Source: Anthopleura xanthogrammica (taxonomy: Eukaryota; Cnidaria; Anthozoa; Actiniaria; Actiniidae). From it: a stretch of DNA of 64,000 nucleotides. A program made the position numbers and the translations under genes. The notes beneath the pieces were generated by a model that searched no databases, was not told the origin of the DNA, and saw only the letters and a list, made by a program, of their open reading frames with translations. The stretch covers positions 12,298,414 through 12,362,413 of the forward strand of contig OZ025216.1 of assembly GCA_964019055.1 (NCBI GenBank), in the 5' to 3' direction. This document shows, piece by piece, positions 44,281 through 57,169 of the stretch. Position 1 is the first letter of the stretch, and every line of letters begins with the position of its first letter.

Positions 44281-47200
44281 ATGAATTGGGGAAATGAACT
44301 ATGGGTACGAAGATGCAATCGTTGATTCAAGATCGCTTAAATTAGTATATTTGATTGATTCCCTGTCCACCATGGAGGGCTAAACACATGGACTAATCTC
44401 GTAGGAAGTCGACGATGTTTTTTTCTGATCTTTGTTCTATTTCTTCCAATTTCAGGACCAGTTTGAATTGATTGGAAGTCATACTTCATTTGGGATTGAT
44501 TATGTGGATAAGGTTGCCAAGTTTGTGAGAGAAAGAATACGAATCGAAGCAGAATATGCCAAGGAGCTCAGGTTTGTTATCCAAAATGGTTCGTAATTGA
44601 GAGGGTTTCTCGTCTTTTATTTCCGTTTCGTTCTCGTTATGGCATGTGTTTTGACACAGTTTAGATCTTAATCCCAGTGATCCTACAAGGCATTACTAGT
44701 AACTCACAAATTCAACAAGTATGATTTTCTAGTCAAGGAATTTCTGTCAAACATAACGAAACATAACTTTGCATTATAATGTGACATTACATCTGCATTG
44801 ATGACTTAAATACAAAACGTCCCTCGCGATAATATACCACAATTTCTCTTTCTAGACTTTCTTTTTCATATTCTATCTTCTGATAGCAGTTTTATTTTCG
44901 TCTCTTAAAGTTATCACCCGGAAATCGTGATTTATGACAAAGTAGAACACGACAAATAAATATTTTAATTTAGAGGTGTACAGTTTCACACACACAAAAC
45001 CTTATTATATATGCCAACAGTTGTAAAATGGCCCGTGCTTTGAATATCTCAAAGAGAATGTAAAGCTTTAATAAGGTGTATTTTTTATTACAGCCGTTTA
45101 ATCATCCTTTACAAGTAACTAATTACTAAAGTTGCCAGAACATGTATTCCCACTCCGCGTGACCTTACTAGCATTTCACAGACTAACTTAGGTACATGTT
45201 CAGCTCGTCTTAGGCCTAGGTATTGTTATAATTTCACTTTTATTTCCTTGTTGCATTAGAAAGAGCTCTTAAGCCTTTTGTGTGTAAGAGTTCAAATAAA
45301 CAGTCTAAATTGCTACACTTTGTTTGACTAGGGGGTCAATATGATATGAGATAACTAAGTTCAACACTCATGTTTAATTCTTTCTTGTACAAATTGTATT
45401 TCTGTTATTTGAGTTTAATTTTATTGTGATAATGGCTTTTTAAAAACGGTTTATACATACATAAAATATTACATTATTGTTTGGCCTTTTGGTTAAATAT
45501 TACCACGTCTCTAATTACCTGTGGTGTTAAGAGGTACACTCATATACTGAGTGATGTCAGGCAAATTTAAAATGCACCGATATGATTCAAACCTATATAG
45601 AGGTTTCTCACGGCAGCGTGCAATGTTAGAGGGCAAAACAATAAAATTTTCCTTCTTTGGGTAATGAATTCTCTTGTCATTCAAAAATATTGTCTAGTTC
45701 TTGCTGGCCCTTAACATGGTGGCCTTGAGAAACCTCTATATGATCGATCAAGATATATACAGCTTGTCTGTGGTAGAAAAATGTGTACTACAAAAGACTA
45801 CGTGTAACATCTTGAGCAATCAATACTTCTGTATAGTTTATATGCCATTGTTATGGCTGGAAAGATTTCAAAACATATTATATTACATTTCAAATAAAGA
45901 AACCTTAAATCATGACAAAAAGCCATTGTAGTACATGTATAGTATTAACACAAGCATATATATAAATCATTATTTCAATGATATATTTTCATTAACTTTT
46001 CATATTATTTATTAGATTTTCACAAAATCTAGTTTTTGTTTTGGGTAATGTGGGTGGAATACACCACGGTGGTAAAAGGTTTGCCATATTCACCCTTGTG
46101 ACTCATGTTTATACAAGACTGGTCACTGATGATTGGATCAATGACTGTGTTCTTTGATGTATTGTTCCTCCCATTATCACTAGGATTTTCTTCAGGTCTC
46201 TGATTTTCTGCCTCAAAAAATAGAACTAGAAAAGAACATTGAATACAGTGGTAATGAAAATGAATATGTGGAGGAAATTGAAAAGCAGTATCCATAGCTT
46301 TATTCAATTTATTATTGCATGTTTACAAATTTATCATTAAATGAAATAGCTCAAACCATTTGAGACATGAATTGGAAGAAGATCCTAATCTCACGATCAG
46401 TAAAAAGGAATGCCAAAGCCAAACATTTTTCACAATTATTATTATTTATGTTAATTGACTCACATTTTTTTCAAATGACGAATATCAAACAAGAAAGCAA
46501 AACAACATGCACCTAGTTGTGATTCAGCAAACTCATGAATATAATTAAACAAATTAATTAGATAATTCCTGCGATTATTTGAATATGTACTTTATGTCCA
46601 ATATTTATTACAAAATAGGGAAATTTTATATTTATATACCTAAGGCATTTAATGCTTTTTTATATATAGCTTGATCATTAAGTTTATTTCAAAATCATAT
46701 ATTGATGTAGGATTGTTTTGCTTTATTTAAACGGAGAATTAAGAATAAATTATGCTCACATTTGGGTGAAAGTAAAATTCAAATGTTTCAATATTCAGTT
46801 TCAAGAACATAATAACTTAACTGATTGATATCTCTAGAATTGTACTTTAAACATGTATTTGATAAGTATAAAAAAACAAATTATATTGTTTCATTGTTAA
46901 ATAATCTAAATATGCTAGAGATGGAGTTGAGTTTGTTAGGCCTCTCTCTTGATTTGGGTTCATTTTCTACTGGTTTTTTGTTTTTCCTCCCTTCAGAAAA
47001 CCTAACACACTTCCAATTCGATCTGTGAGTTAACCATGCCCTGACTTAGATCAGCCCAGAGGTTGTTTCAGGGTTTGATCTGTGAGTTAGCCATGCCCTG
47101 ACTTAGATCAGCCCAGAGGTTGTTTCAGGGTTTGATCTGTGAGTTAGCCATGCCCTGACTTAGATCAGCCCAGAGGTTGTTTCAGGGTTTGATCTGTGAG

Positions 47201-50200
47201 TTAGCCATGCCCTGACTTAGATCAGCCCAGAGGTTGTTTCAGGGTTTGATCTGTGAGTTAGCCATGCCCTGATTTAGATCAGCCCAGAGGTTGTTTCAGG
47301 GTTCCATCTGAGTTAGCCATTCCCCGACTTACATCAGCCCAGAGGTTGTTTCAGGGTTCCATCTGAGTTAGCCATTCCCAGACTTACATCAGCCCAGATG
47401 TTGTTTCAGGGTTCAATCTGTGAGTTAGCCATGCCCTGACTTAGATCAGCCTAGAGGTTGGTTCAGGATGTGAGTTAGCCATGCCCTGATTTTTTTAATG
47501 TTTTAGTCGGAATTTTCAATTCATTACACATGCACCATGACCAGTGACCATTGTATTTGGAAATGACAATACTGTAGCTGATTGTCATATTTTCTGTTTC
47601 ATTATAACAGAAAACTAGCAAAGTCTTTTCAACCCAAGAAGAAAGAGGAAGAGGACCAAAAGTAAGTTGATTTGTAAACCATTGTAATAACAATATACCT
47701 TTATTACAAGAAATGTCCGTGACACTTTAATTTTGCGATTTTTGCAAATTGAGCTGCTCTGACGTCACATGTAAGGGGTCTATATACCCAGGGTTTAAAT
47801 GCTCCCTCTCAGTTGTAGGACCAGAAGTTCAATCATTTTTGAAGTAAGAGGTTATCTTGACAAAATAGATGGCTGTTACATTCTGCATTAGATAAATATT
47901 AATGATTGTCCATTTGATCATGAAATAGCTGGCGGTGAGAGGTAAAGTACTGGGTAATTATCAACCACCGGTAGCTGCCTTGTAATGAAACCTCTGCTCA
48001 ACTTATCATGTCACTTACTTTATATGATAATTTTGTTTTAGATTTACATTTCAACATTCTTTTAATGGAGTCGTCAAGGAGACTGATGATCTAGCTGGGC
48101 AGCATGAGCTGATTTCTGAAAATCTGAATACAAACGTTTACAAAGTTCTTCAGCAAACACATGCAGACCTCAAAAAGGAAAGAAAAGAGGTATAGTAATA
48201 ATCATGATAATAATTATGGTTATGATAATGGTTATAATTATGATTATAGGTAAGCCTGGGTGGCATAGGCTGCGCTATGCTAACACGTCATCTTTCACCA
48301 TTGTGGTTCGAAAAGTTTGGGTCACTGGTTTGAGCATGGCCATATATGAATTGAATTTGTTTAGTGTGTTGTTAGAGGTTTTTCGGGGGGTTCTCCAGTT
48401 TTCCTCCCTCCATAAAAATCAACATGTGAGTTGAGCATAGAATATTGAATGTAGTCGGGTAGTGTGTGTGATTGAAAAGTGTCCTCAATTGGTAAGAAAG
48501 TGCTAGAATGACTAAACACATTTTTATTTTTATTCCAATCTTTTAGCATTTAGCAGAAGCAAAGAAAGTGCAAGATGCTTTGGACCAGTCCTTGAAGGCA
48601 CTTGACTCAGTAAGTTAGATTAATCTGCTTCAGGGTTAGAATTTCAACTTTTAAGTGACAAGACAAATTTATCTTGTGCATGCATTGAGCAGCTACAAGA
48701 TAAATGGATTGAATGCAAATGGAAAGACTTTGTTTTTCTTTGCATTTAATTTCATGATTATTTTCTAAAAAGAGAACTAGCTAGAAAATATGAGTTCAAT
48801 TTCTTTTCACTCGATATTTGTAATTTTCAACTCCTGTTTAGCCAATTATCTTTTGGGAATTTTGAACCCGGCTCCTTGTCCCAGTTCAAGTCATTTCAAA
48901 CCATATTGTACCTGTTCCATAATTATACAAATGTGCATATAACCAAAGACTACACTGGTCAGCCTATATCTCTGTTGAGTTGAAGTTATAGTCTCTATCC
49001 TTGAACTTGAGTAATTCTTATCAATGGATAATGTCAAACAAAAACCTAAAACAATAGGTTTCCAAACTATCCGCTCCATTAACTATGATGTTAGGAGTAG
49101 CTTACCAGGTTTAGTGTTTCATTTGACCTTTTATTATATCTTTTCTAGACTAAAAAAAGTTATGAGAGAGCAAGTGCAGATGCAGAGCAGGCATTTTCTT
49201 TATTCCAAAAGGCAGATCAAGATATGAGTATGACTAAGTTACAAGTTGAAAAGGTACATGTAAGATTATTGTAATGTAAAAGATATAAATATAAATATAG
49301 AAATACTCAATAATTTATTACATTCCATATTTTTATGATTCTCTTTTAGACTTTGATTACTGTATCTCTTTTTCTCCCAAGCTCCTCTCTTGTCTTTTCT
49401 TGTTTTCTCCTCTTTTCCTCCCTTTATATCTCTCCTTTCCTCTTGTGTCCTCTCCTCTCAATTCTTCTTCCCCCTTCTCTCTTTCCTTTTCTCTCTTGTG
49501 TCTCCTCTCTCATTGCTTCTATTCCACTCTCTTTCTCTCATCCCATTTATTCCATTTCCTTCATTTCTTTTCATTTATTGTACATCTTTCAGTTTAAATT
49601 AACCTCTATGGAGAAAGGCCAGGCCAAGGATAAAGCCCTAGAAGAATACAAAAGTCAGCTGGATAAAACAAACAACAAACAAACGCTACATTTTACCACA
49701 GAAATGCCTGCTGTTTTTAATGTGAGTAGCCAAGATCTTGTAGACCCTATGCAACAAACAAACACTACATTATAACATGCAAATCCTTGTAATTTCAAAA
49801 CGCTGTAACTTTTCAGGTATTAGTGCTAACCTAGAGCACTAAAATTTTGCTCAATTACAAGACAGTGTAAGCAAGCTGTTTACAAGGCCTAACCTAAATG
49901 CCTAAAACCAAAGAACAATTAATTTCATGCTTTGTTTTACCAACAGCAATTGCAAACTATGGAGGAGAACAGAATAGCTAAAATAGGATCATTGCTGACA
50001 GAGTATTCAGAAATCCATTGTTCTGTCATGTCCATTATACAAACATGTCTTAACAATATGAAATCAAATGCGGCATCAGTTGATGGACCCAAGGTATGTG
50101 AGACAAGGGATGTATAATCAAGAGGTATATCGATGAGGGGTATTAGAGTGCAATATAATTATTATGATTGTTACATGCATTAATTTAATATTTTTGTAGA

Positions 50201-52257
50201 GGATAGGAAGGGATGATTTGCTGCAGTAAGTAGAGAGTGATCTCCCTTTATGAGATTCTTGATACGGTGATATATATAACATTAATCTTTTCTGTTACAT
50301 GTTTTGCTCCAGGACTCTCAAAAACTGATCGAACAACACCGTACAGCCCTCAAACCACCTGGGGACATAGCGTTTGAAGAATATGGAAAGAGCACTCAGC
50401 ACACTCCACACACTAAAGAAAAGAAAAACAAAAAGAAGAATAAAGCGAAATCGCTGTTTGGAAAAAATAAAAAGGTTTGTTTGTTAGTATGAACTTTAAT
50501 CTTGCAGCCAATTACTGGTTCTATGACTGACTGACTGACAAACTGACTGACAAACCAACTGACTGACTGACCAACTGACCGACTGACCGACTGACCGACT
50601 GACCGACTGACCGACTGACCGACTGACCGACTGACCGACTGACCGACTGACCGACTGACCGACTGACCGACTGACCGACTGACCGACTGACCGACTGACC
50701 GACTGACCGACTGACCGACTGACCGACTGACCGACTGACCGACTGACCGACTGACCGACTGACCGACTGACCGACTGACTGACTGACTGATTGACTGTCT
50801 GATCAACCTACTGACTGCCTAAATCAATGACTGACTTAGTGGTGAATTACCGATAATCTACTGATAGCAGATTAGTGTGGTTACCTATTAACATAACTGA
50901 TTCGTTCATCTTGTTTTAGTCTGACACTGAGGATGGTAACGATTTCAACAATCTGCCACCAGGCGAGCAAGCTCGAATTTGTAAGAGCAAAATCAAAAGT
51001 TTAGATCCACAAGTGCAACAGTTGAAGTCAGCAAGGTAGTGTAAACAACAATATTTACTTTCAGCAGGATCAATCTATTTGGCTACCATTTGTATTACTA
51101 CAGCATGAATCTTTTTTTGTCCAATCAATAGCAGAAATAGCAGAAATAGCAGAAAGAACTTAATCTTTTTTCATTGTGTATGTTAGGGAAGCCATGGAAA
51201 AGATGACTGGTGTATACCTCCAAAACCCATCTCTCGGTGATCCAGCATCCATGGAGGAAGAGCTCAGAGGGAACGCCAAAGAACTGGATAAATATAGCCA
51301 GGAGTTGTTCAAGTATCAGTCTTACTTAGCCATCATAGAAAAAACTCCTGCCCCAACCCCTCCACCGTGCTATTCAAAGCCCTCGCATGTGCAGCCTCCG
51401 CCGGCCCCATCTGAAAATGTCCCTCCACCAGCACCTAGTATATTGGTTCCACCTGTTGAAGAACCTGAAGATGATAATGAATTTGATGACGAGGAAAGGT
51501 GTAGAGTGCTGTATGACTTTGAAGGTAGGAAAATTATCAATCAATCAATCAATCAATCTTTATTAGGGTTATTAAACAGATAAAGACTTTGTCTTTTTTC
51601 CAATCTGGCCCTATTACAGTTAGCAGCATGCTATGTGGTAGTATGTGGGGGAGGTTAGCTTCTCGTGTTATTTACTACAACATGCCTACCAGGTCTTTGT
51701 AATCCTATTTATAGCCTATGGTTGGGTTTCAATCAGTTGATTTATGTGTTTGAATCTCATTATGTGTCAGCCAGAAAGAATAGTCCCCTTTACAGTTTCC
51801 TGCGGCATCTTGAAAGGTAAGCGTGCCTTTGCATCGAAGTGATCTGGGGTGACCTTGCAGTGTCAGAGAACTTTCTTAACACCTTGGGACAATTTCTCAC
51901 GTCTCTATCATTGCAAGATCACCTCATTTCTCACTTCGATGCAAAGGCATGGCTGCCTTTCAAGATGCAGCAGGGAACTATGAAGGTCACTATTCTATTG
52001 AAAACTTGGGATTCAGCTGGTGAACATCCGACACGAGACAGAAAATGATATCTAGTGAAACCAAGGAAAAACTAGAATAATATGATCGAAAGTCATTGTT
52101 ATTTTTTCCAGGTACGAACGATGGAGAGCTCCCAGTTCAAGAAAACCAAGAGCTAATTGTCACCGAAGCTGACAACGACAGCAGTGGATGGACCAAAGTG
52201 ACCAACGGTGCAGCTGAAGGATACGTACCAACTGCTTACGTAATGATGATAGAATAA
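44281..52257 (+). CDS. FNBP1/TRIP10-like: F-BAR/HR1/SH3 adaptor of the CIP4/FNBP1/TOCA-1 family
   Basis: Family members bend membranes and link Cdc42 and N-WASP to actin during endocytosis. Exons: 44281-44304, 44456-44571, 47611-47661, 48042-48189, 48547-48609, 49149-49253, 49593-49721, 49947-50093, 50313-50474, 50920-51035, 51187-51524, 52112-52257. They are GT-AG, in phase, and sum to 1545 nt (514 aa). The 24-nt first exon (MNWGNELW) is followed by DQFELIGSHTSFGIDYVDK, matching the vertebrate start pattern. The F-BAR domain spans about residues 1-265 (AGQHELISEN, NRIAKIGSLL, KPPGDIAFEEY). A lysine-rich patch lies near 285-315, an HR1 domain at about 325-400, a proline-rich stretch (PAPTPPPC, PPPAPS) at about 415-445, and the C-terminal SH3 (VLYDFEG, GWTKVTNGAAEGYVP) at about 460-512. 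AATAAA at 52425-52430 is a likely polyadenylation signal. Confidence 0.94.
45594..45741. mobile_element. MITE in F-BAR gene intron 2
   Basis: The ends TATATAGAGGTTTCTCA and TGAGAAACCTCTATAT are inverted. The interior resembles family B (GAGGGCAAAACA). Intron 2, at 3 kb, is the longest in the gene. Confidence 0.75.
47020..47500. repeat. 57-bp tandem repeat, about 8 copies, in F-BAR gene intron 2
   Basis: Units start at 47020, 47077, 47134, 47191 and 47248 with exact 57-bp spacing (GATCTGTGAGTTAGCCATGC then CCTGACTTAGATCAGCCCAG). Later units are shorter and more diverged. It ends about 110 bp before the acceptor of exon 3. Single copies or halves occur near 9640, 31925 and 55510. Confidence 0.95.
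49375..49560. repeat. Pyrimidine-rich CTCC/CTTT tract in F-BAR gene intron 6
   Basis: Low-complexity C/T sequence directly before the exon that starts at 49593; it contributes a long polypyrimidine context. The Ser/Leu/Phe frames are artefacts. Confidence 0.7.
50521..50800. repeat. Octamer array (GACCGACT)n in F-BAR gene intron 9
   Basis: About 25 pure 8-bp units (50577-50778) bordered by GACT tetramers. It starts about 50 bp after the donor at 50475. The Ser/Val/Arg/Gln frame on the minus strand is an artefact. Confidence 0.95.
51777..51996. mobile_element. Foldback MITE in F-BAR gene intron 11
   Basis: The ends AGAATAGT are inverted and continue into TTCCTGC.GCATCTTGAAAGG and TTTGCATCGAAGTGA. 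Half copies of the same sequence form the outer edges of the inverted duplication at 37074 and 42190. Confidence 0.85.
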
Positions 52258-52800
52258 ATACCTACTACACTTCTTAACTTTAAGAATAATTACCGAATAG
52301 CCAAGTTGCTGTATTCACAAGAAGCAAAACTGGAGCTGTTTCGAAAGATTAACGCCAACGAAATTAAAGAGGTTTGAAGAGAAGGAAATTTAATTTTTTC
52401 GATAATTATGTTATTATGAGGATAAATAAACTAGTACAAAAATGCTGTCCACCAAAAAGCTTAACTTTTTGGAATTTGAGGTGAAAGGTAAAAATGTAAA
52501 AATTATCGAAGATGGTAGGTAATTTTTTTATTGATGCTCATTTTATTTTTGGGCTCTCTCTTTCTCTTTTTTTTTCTCTCTATCTCTCTTATACACGGCA
52601 CGGTATCTTTGGGTTCAGTTTTTATGATCTTTCAAAAAACGATTTCTGTTCTCATAGGCTTTTGCCGCGTGACTCTCGTACACTTGTCACGTGACGTGCT
52701 GACATTTCAAAATGACTCTTTCATTTCTTTACAGTTAATTAGGTTTTGTTATACCATTGCTAGCGCTGTCATTCGCCTGTCAGAGGTTTGGAGGTGTACT

Positions 52801-53019
52801 GGTAACGACCTCGCGTTGCATAGGATTATGGGACTGAATGGGGGACGTAAAGTGGCGAAGCCTTTTGGCCTTTCCCCGTGTGGCCTCGCATTTAAGCGCT
52901 TTAGGATGAGATTACCCAGGTGTGAACTGAGGTTATTATTCCCTTGGGAATAAGCATGGATATCGTGTAATGGAGTGTCGTAACCAACCCACAATCCTGT
53001 GCGCCACAAGGTCGTTACC
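52801..53019. mobile_element. MITE with GGTAACGACCT ends
   Basis: 219 bp. The inverted ends GGTAACGACCT(C/T)G, CATAGGATTATGGG / CACAGGATTGTGGG differ by a few bases. The target duplication is not obvious. Confidence 0.8.
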
Positions 53020-53553
53020 AATCTCTCTCTGAGCTTTGGGAAGGCAGATTAAATAAGTCATAGCTAGACTGGGTTGACAAATAAGAGATTACGAAAAGGA
53101 CAAGTAAACAACACTAATAAATCGCTAATAAATTTTAAAGAAAAAATGGTTGATTTTTTGTTGAATTTAATTTCGGTCGTAGAGTAGAGTATAGGATAGT
53201 AGAAGATATTAGGCTGCAGTAATGAGAGTAGTAGACCCAATGTTAAAACGTATTGTTGTATTAGCGTTATTATAGTTATATTATCAAATAATAATCCTCC
53301 AAGAAAATTGATATTTTCGTTAATAATTCCCATATAGTAATTTTGAAAAAAACTTAATAAATGTTAAAATGCTGTTGACGAGAAAAGAATATTGTTCGTG
53401 GAGTCTTATTGCAACTATAAGAATACGTTGTTACATGCAGTAGAGCTTCTTGTGAGCGGCCACTTTTGATCGAAAGCAAAAGAACTTGGCCCATCAGTTC
53501 AAACGTCGAACTTTTACCTGTCGAATCTATTAGCCCCCTTTCGATATTCTGGT

Positions 53554-53684
53554 TGAGTGATCACGCATGCGCACTTCAAGACAATTCAAGACGAGGCTCC
53601 GGGGAAACAAAAGAATATATTAGGATTACTCCATTGTTTCTCATGAGCCTCGTCTTGAATTGCTTTGTGCGTGTTCACTCAACC
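53554..53684. mobile_element. Foldback element
   Basis: The arms share TTGAGTGA.CACGC, TTCAAGACGAGGCT and GAAACAA in inverted order with small mismatches, within a larger segment whose left edge resembles the end of the MITE at 2134. Confidence 0.65.
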
Positions 53685-56421
53685 TTCAAACAATTGTTTC
53701 AAGTCGAGGCATTTGGGTCAAAAATACAGTAAATGTATTGGAACTGACCCAAAGCAACTGTTTGACTGCAATGGAGTGAGTAATCTCTATTTTCTTCCGA
53801 ATGGTAGTGCGGCTAAACTAATCGGCAAATGCTAAAAACGAACAACTTTTTGAACAGGAACAAAATTCAATTGAAAATAAAGAGACATTAGAACTATTGA
53901 ATACAACTTCATCAGTGATTGTATTGAAGAAAAATCACCATATCTTAATTTGTTTTTTGGTTTTGTTCTCTTTCTATACTTTTGCTCTTGCTGGTTTTTC
54001 TTTCTTTCTAAAGAAACTGCAGAAAAAATCAAAAATGTTTGGCCAGTCGACTCCGCTAAGAAGAAAATATCCAGCAACCGAATAAAGAAAAATTATACAA
54101 AATGCGAGTAGCCCAACTTGCCAATCAAAGTAGAATCCTTCTTGTTCTTCCATGACTTGCTTTTCAAATTCTTGGCTTCTTTTACCAGAGTTTTTCGGTC
54201 GAACTTAAAAGTACATATATTCTAAGAGTTATAGTCTCCAAACTGCGAAAGTTTGAAAGTCTTTGTTTGGCTGTGACGTCTGTTTATTTGTATTGTTCGT
54301 CTGCAGAATCCAGGAGTCGATGATTCTTATCTCTTTTTTTCCTTTCAGACAACTGAAAGGGTATCAGTAACGGAACTTTCAATGACTTGAATATAGCAGT
54401 TCAGATCCAAGTCGTGTAATAGGTCAAGTTGTTTGCCTATGAAGACGAACCTTATACGTGATAGTTCTCTAGATACCCAATGTATTTTCAAGCAAAGATG
54501 CCCTTGAAGCTTCTTCTAGCCTTGTTTGCGAAGAATTCTCAAAGACCATTTGAAACACTGACAACGCTTTTGAATTTAGACTTTTTGAAGCGCTACCTTG
54601 GAGGATAAATAACCAATTTTAAGCTAACAGATGTTTTCATCTTTTTCATTTTGAACTTATAATTGCAAATTGGGCGAAACTGGAAGATAATTCAAAGGCG
54701 AAACCCTACCAAGTAACCGTATTTGTGTTGAACAAGTGAATATTAAGAAGGAAACATATAAACACCGTGCAAAAAGTTTTGTTTAATTTGTAACAAAACT
54801 GACATTTTGAGTAAAGATTTACATGAGTTTTTCTTTTCTTCGGCTGAAAGGCTACTTTTATTATTTCATACTAAAAATTTAATTTTTTTAAAGAACGGTT
54901 ATACAATGATAATGACGACATTTTTTACTTCTAGTATTACTAACAATGGGTACCGAGTCTAAGAAAAAAGCCAAGTTCATGCCGCGGCTAACATGAATAA
55001 TAGAGCGCTGTTTTTCTCTCTCTCTCTTCGTCATTGTTAGGGAGAAGATGACAGCAGGACACTCTAGTCTATAACATAATAGAGAGAAAAGCTGTTAATA
55101 CGTTAAATTTTATTTGACTATATACGTAGTCTGTTTTGATTGGTTGTTCTGCTATGATGTTTTTGACTTTCATGATGGTGTCCAAAAAGCTAAACGCAAA
55201 ATCAAGGAATGGAAACTTTTTCATTTTCTGCGCTTGCGTTTGCGTTTGCATTTGCGCTTTTAATTTTAACGTGTGAACCGGGGGAAACGAAAACGCAAGT
55301 AAACTTGTGAACTAACGTAAAGCAAACGCCGCAAACGCAAGACCAAAATGTTTTTGATGTCAACAAAAATTACTGCGCTTTCGCTTCACGTGTGAACATT
55401 GCTCATTGGTTTTGCATTTGCGTTGCTCGATCTCCCTGAATTTAGGAACTTTAGGTCTCTCCCTTGATTCGAGGGATTTTCTCCCTCTATCTCCCGCCAA
55501 ATCTAAGACGCTTTTGCCCTGACTTAGATCAGCCCTAAATTAGAGTATCTACTTAACATATAAATGAAAAACTTCAAGGCCATAGAAATCAATTAGAACA
55601 AGACTGCCTTCAATGTGCTCTAGTTTAATCGATTAAGCTTAGGTTTCTTCTCAAATTAATTCATATTTTAATCTCGCGTCGAATCTTGGACTGAATTATT
55701 AAATAAATCCTTATCTGGTAATTTGGCATCGGCAATATTTGAGGTTATATATATATAGTTCATACTTATATATATTCTATTTTCGATTTGTTTTCAAAAG
55801 GAAACTGAAAAGAGAACATTTTTTTCAGTATAATGTTAAAAGCATTCTGTTTTCGTGAACATTGTAAATTATATTTGAGGCCATCTGGAGTTTAACTCCC
55901 TTCGTTCGACAAATGTGGCCCAACCACTCGCTATAAAAATAACTCATGATTAAATTGAATCCGTTAATAAAGAGATTGTTCTCTTCTTCGTCTCCTTAGA
56001 AAAATGCTATAGAGCCGAGTAAAGAAAGAAAAAAGGAAAGTACTCGGAAAGCTCAGAAAGATGAGAGCAAGCCATCCGCTTACGTTATTATTCTAATCCA
56101 TCAAATAGATTCAGTTTTTTAGACGAATGAATGTAAAAGGTTCGCAATAATTCTACATACAGCTGCTTGCAATAGCTGTATTAGTTAGAGACGCAATAGT
56201 TAGAGCGAGATGCTAAACATCTTTGAAAAAGATTTATATTAATATTGCTTCAATTTGTATCATCAATAGGAAGTTCCACTTTTCCCCAGTTGTCACCTTT
56301 CTATTACGAAAAACTTTCCATTTTAATTTTAATCTAGGGAAAAGACATTGCCATCCGCTAAATCAATCTATACTTATTGTGAACTTCATCAATTCTCTCA
56401 AGCAAAACAAAATTATAACCT

Positions 56422-56597
56422 TCACACTATATAGGGTCCCCAAATGGCGTCAGAAGATGGTCTGATAAGTTCGATAGATTCATTCTTATCAAGATAAGCT
56501 TCCTGAACTAAAATCCACTGAAGCCATTCTCGTGCTTCAGAATTTTTGAGTTCATAGTGCATAATTTCAAGACTAGGTCGTAGAAAAGTTTCAATTT
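56422..56597 (-). CDS. Possible terminal exon of an unknown gene
   Basis: On the minus strand a long T-run followed by TAG gives a good acceptor, and the open frame behind it encodes about 58 residues (FLRPSLEIMHYELKNSEARE, then WLQWILVQEAYLDK) before a stop. The composition looks protein-like and helical. No partner exon or known domain could be identified, so it may be part of a missed gene or chance. Confidence 0.25.
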
Positions 56598-56914
56598 CTA
56601 AAAAAAAATTGTGTTTATTACACAAGGCCACCGGCTGATAAGACCTGCATATTCTCTTTTCTTTTACGTTAAAAACGTCTTCATTTCATTTAGCCTTTTC
56701 AGTCTTTATTTGCTTTTAAAAGTGTATTTTTTTCCCGTAACAATTTTGACTTTTGAAATAGAATTTATTTATATGCAGAAACTGAAATTTTGATAACTTT
56801 GAAAGTTGGTAAATTTCTCAAAATATTTGTGAGTTTTTGTTTAACAAAATATTGAATGATGGACTTTTCTCAGTGACTTACAGACTCAAATATAATTTAC
56901 GAATGAATTCAGTT

Positions 56915-57106
56915 TTAAGCTCGCTTTAAGTGATTCTCTTGTAGTCCATGGCGAGGACAGCACCACTGTTGATCTTTTCCATCCGCTTTCTTGCTGGGAG
57001 CGAAGAGCTGGAAAAATGCATCCTTCGATATGATACAGACAAGTACCAGGTACAAGATGCCGATAGCAAAATACATCAAATGGTCCGAGTCGATCGCAAT
57101 ACCCAT
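56915..57106 (-). CDS. Candidate single-helix membrane microprotein
   Basis: A 63-residue frame with a strong start context (AAAATGG). Residues about 9-27 (LMYFAIGILYLVLVCIIS) form one membrane helix; the rest is short and basic, with a CC pair near the C-terminus. It has no recognised family and no visible introns. Codons are mixed in third position, not simply AT-biased as in flanking noncoding DNA. It could instead be a chance frame. Confidence 0.4.
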   Translation of the reverse strand: MGIAIDSDHLMYFAIGILYLVLVCIISKDAFFQLFAPSKKADGKDQQWCCPRHGLQENHLKRA

Positions 57107-57169
57107 TTTGTCTTTCTCGTGTATATCTTTGAATTTGTCTTTGATGGCACAGAAAAATTAGTTCGATAA

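Larger units (their letters stand above)
52258..56420. other. Intergenic region downstream of the F-BAR gene
   Basis: The 3' UTR ends near 52430-52450. Then come the MITE at 52801-53019, the foldback at 53554-53684 and a tract of degenerate GCGTTTGCG / CGCAAACGC inverted repeats at 55220-55430. No exon supported. A single copy of the CTGACTTAGATCAGCCC repeat lies near 55510. Confidence 0.5.

Noticed and set aside
50396..50806. Ser/Val/Arg/Gln repeat protein on the minus strand
   Set aside because: Translation of the GACCGACT array in an F-BAR gene intron.
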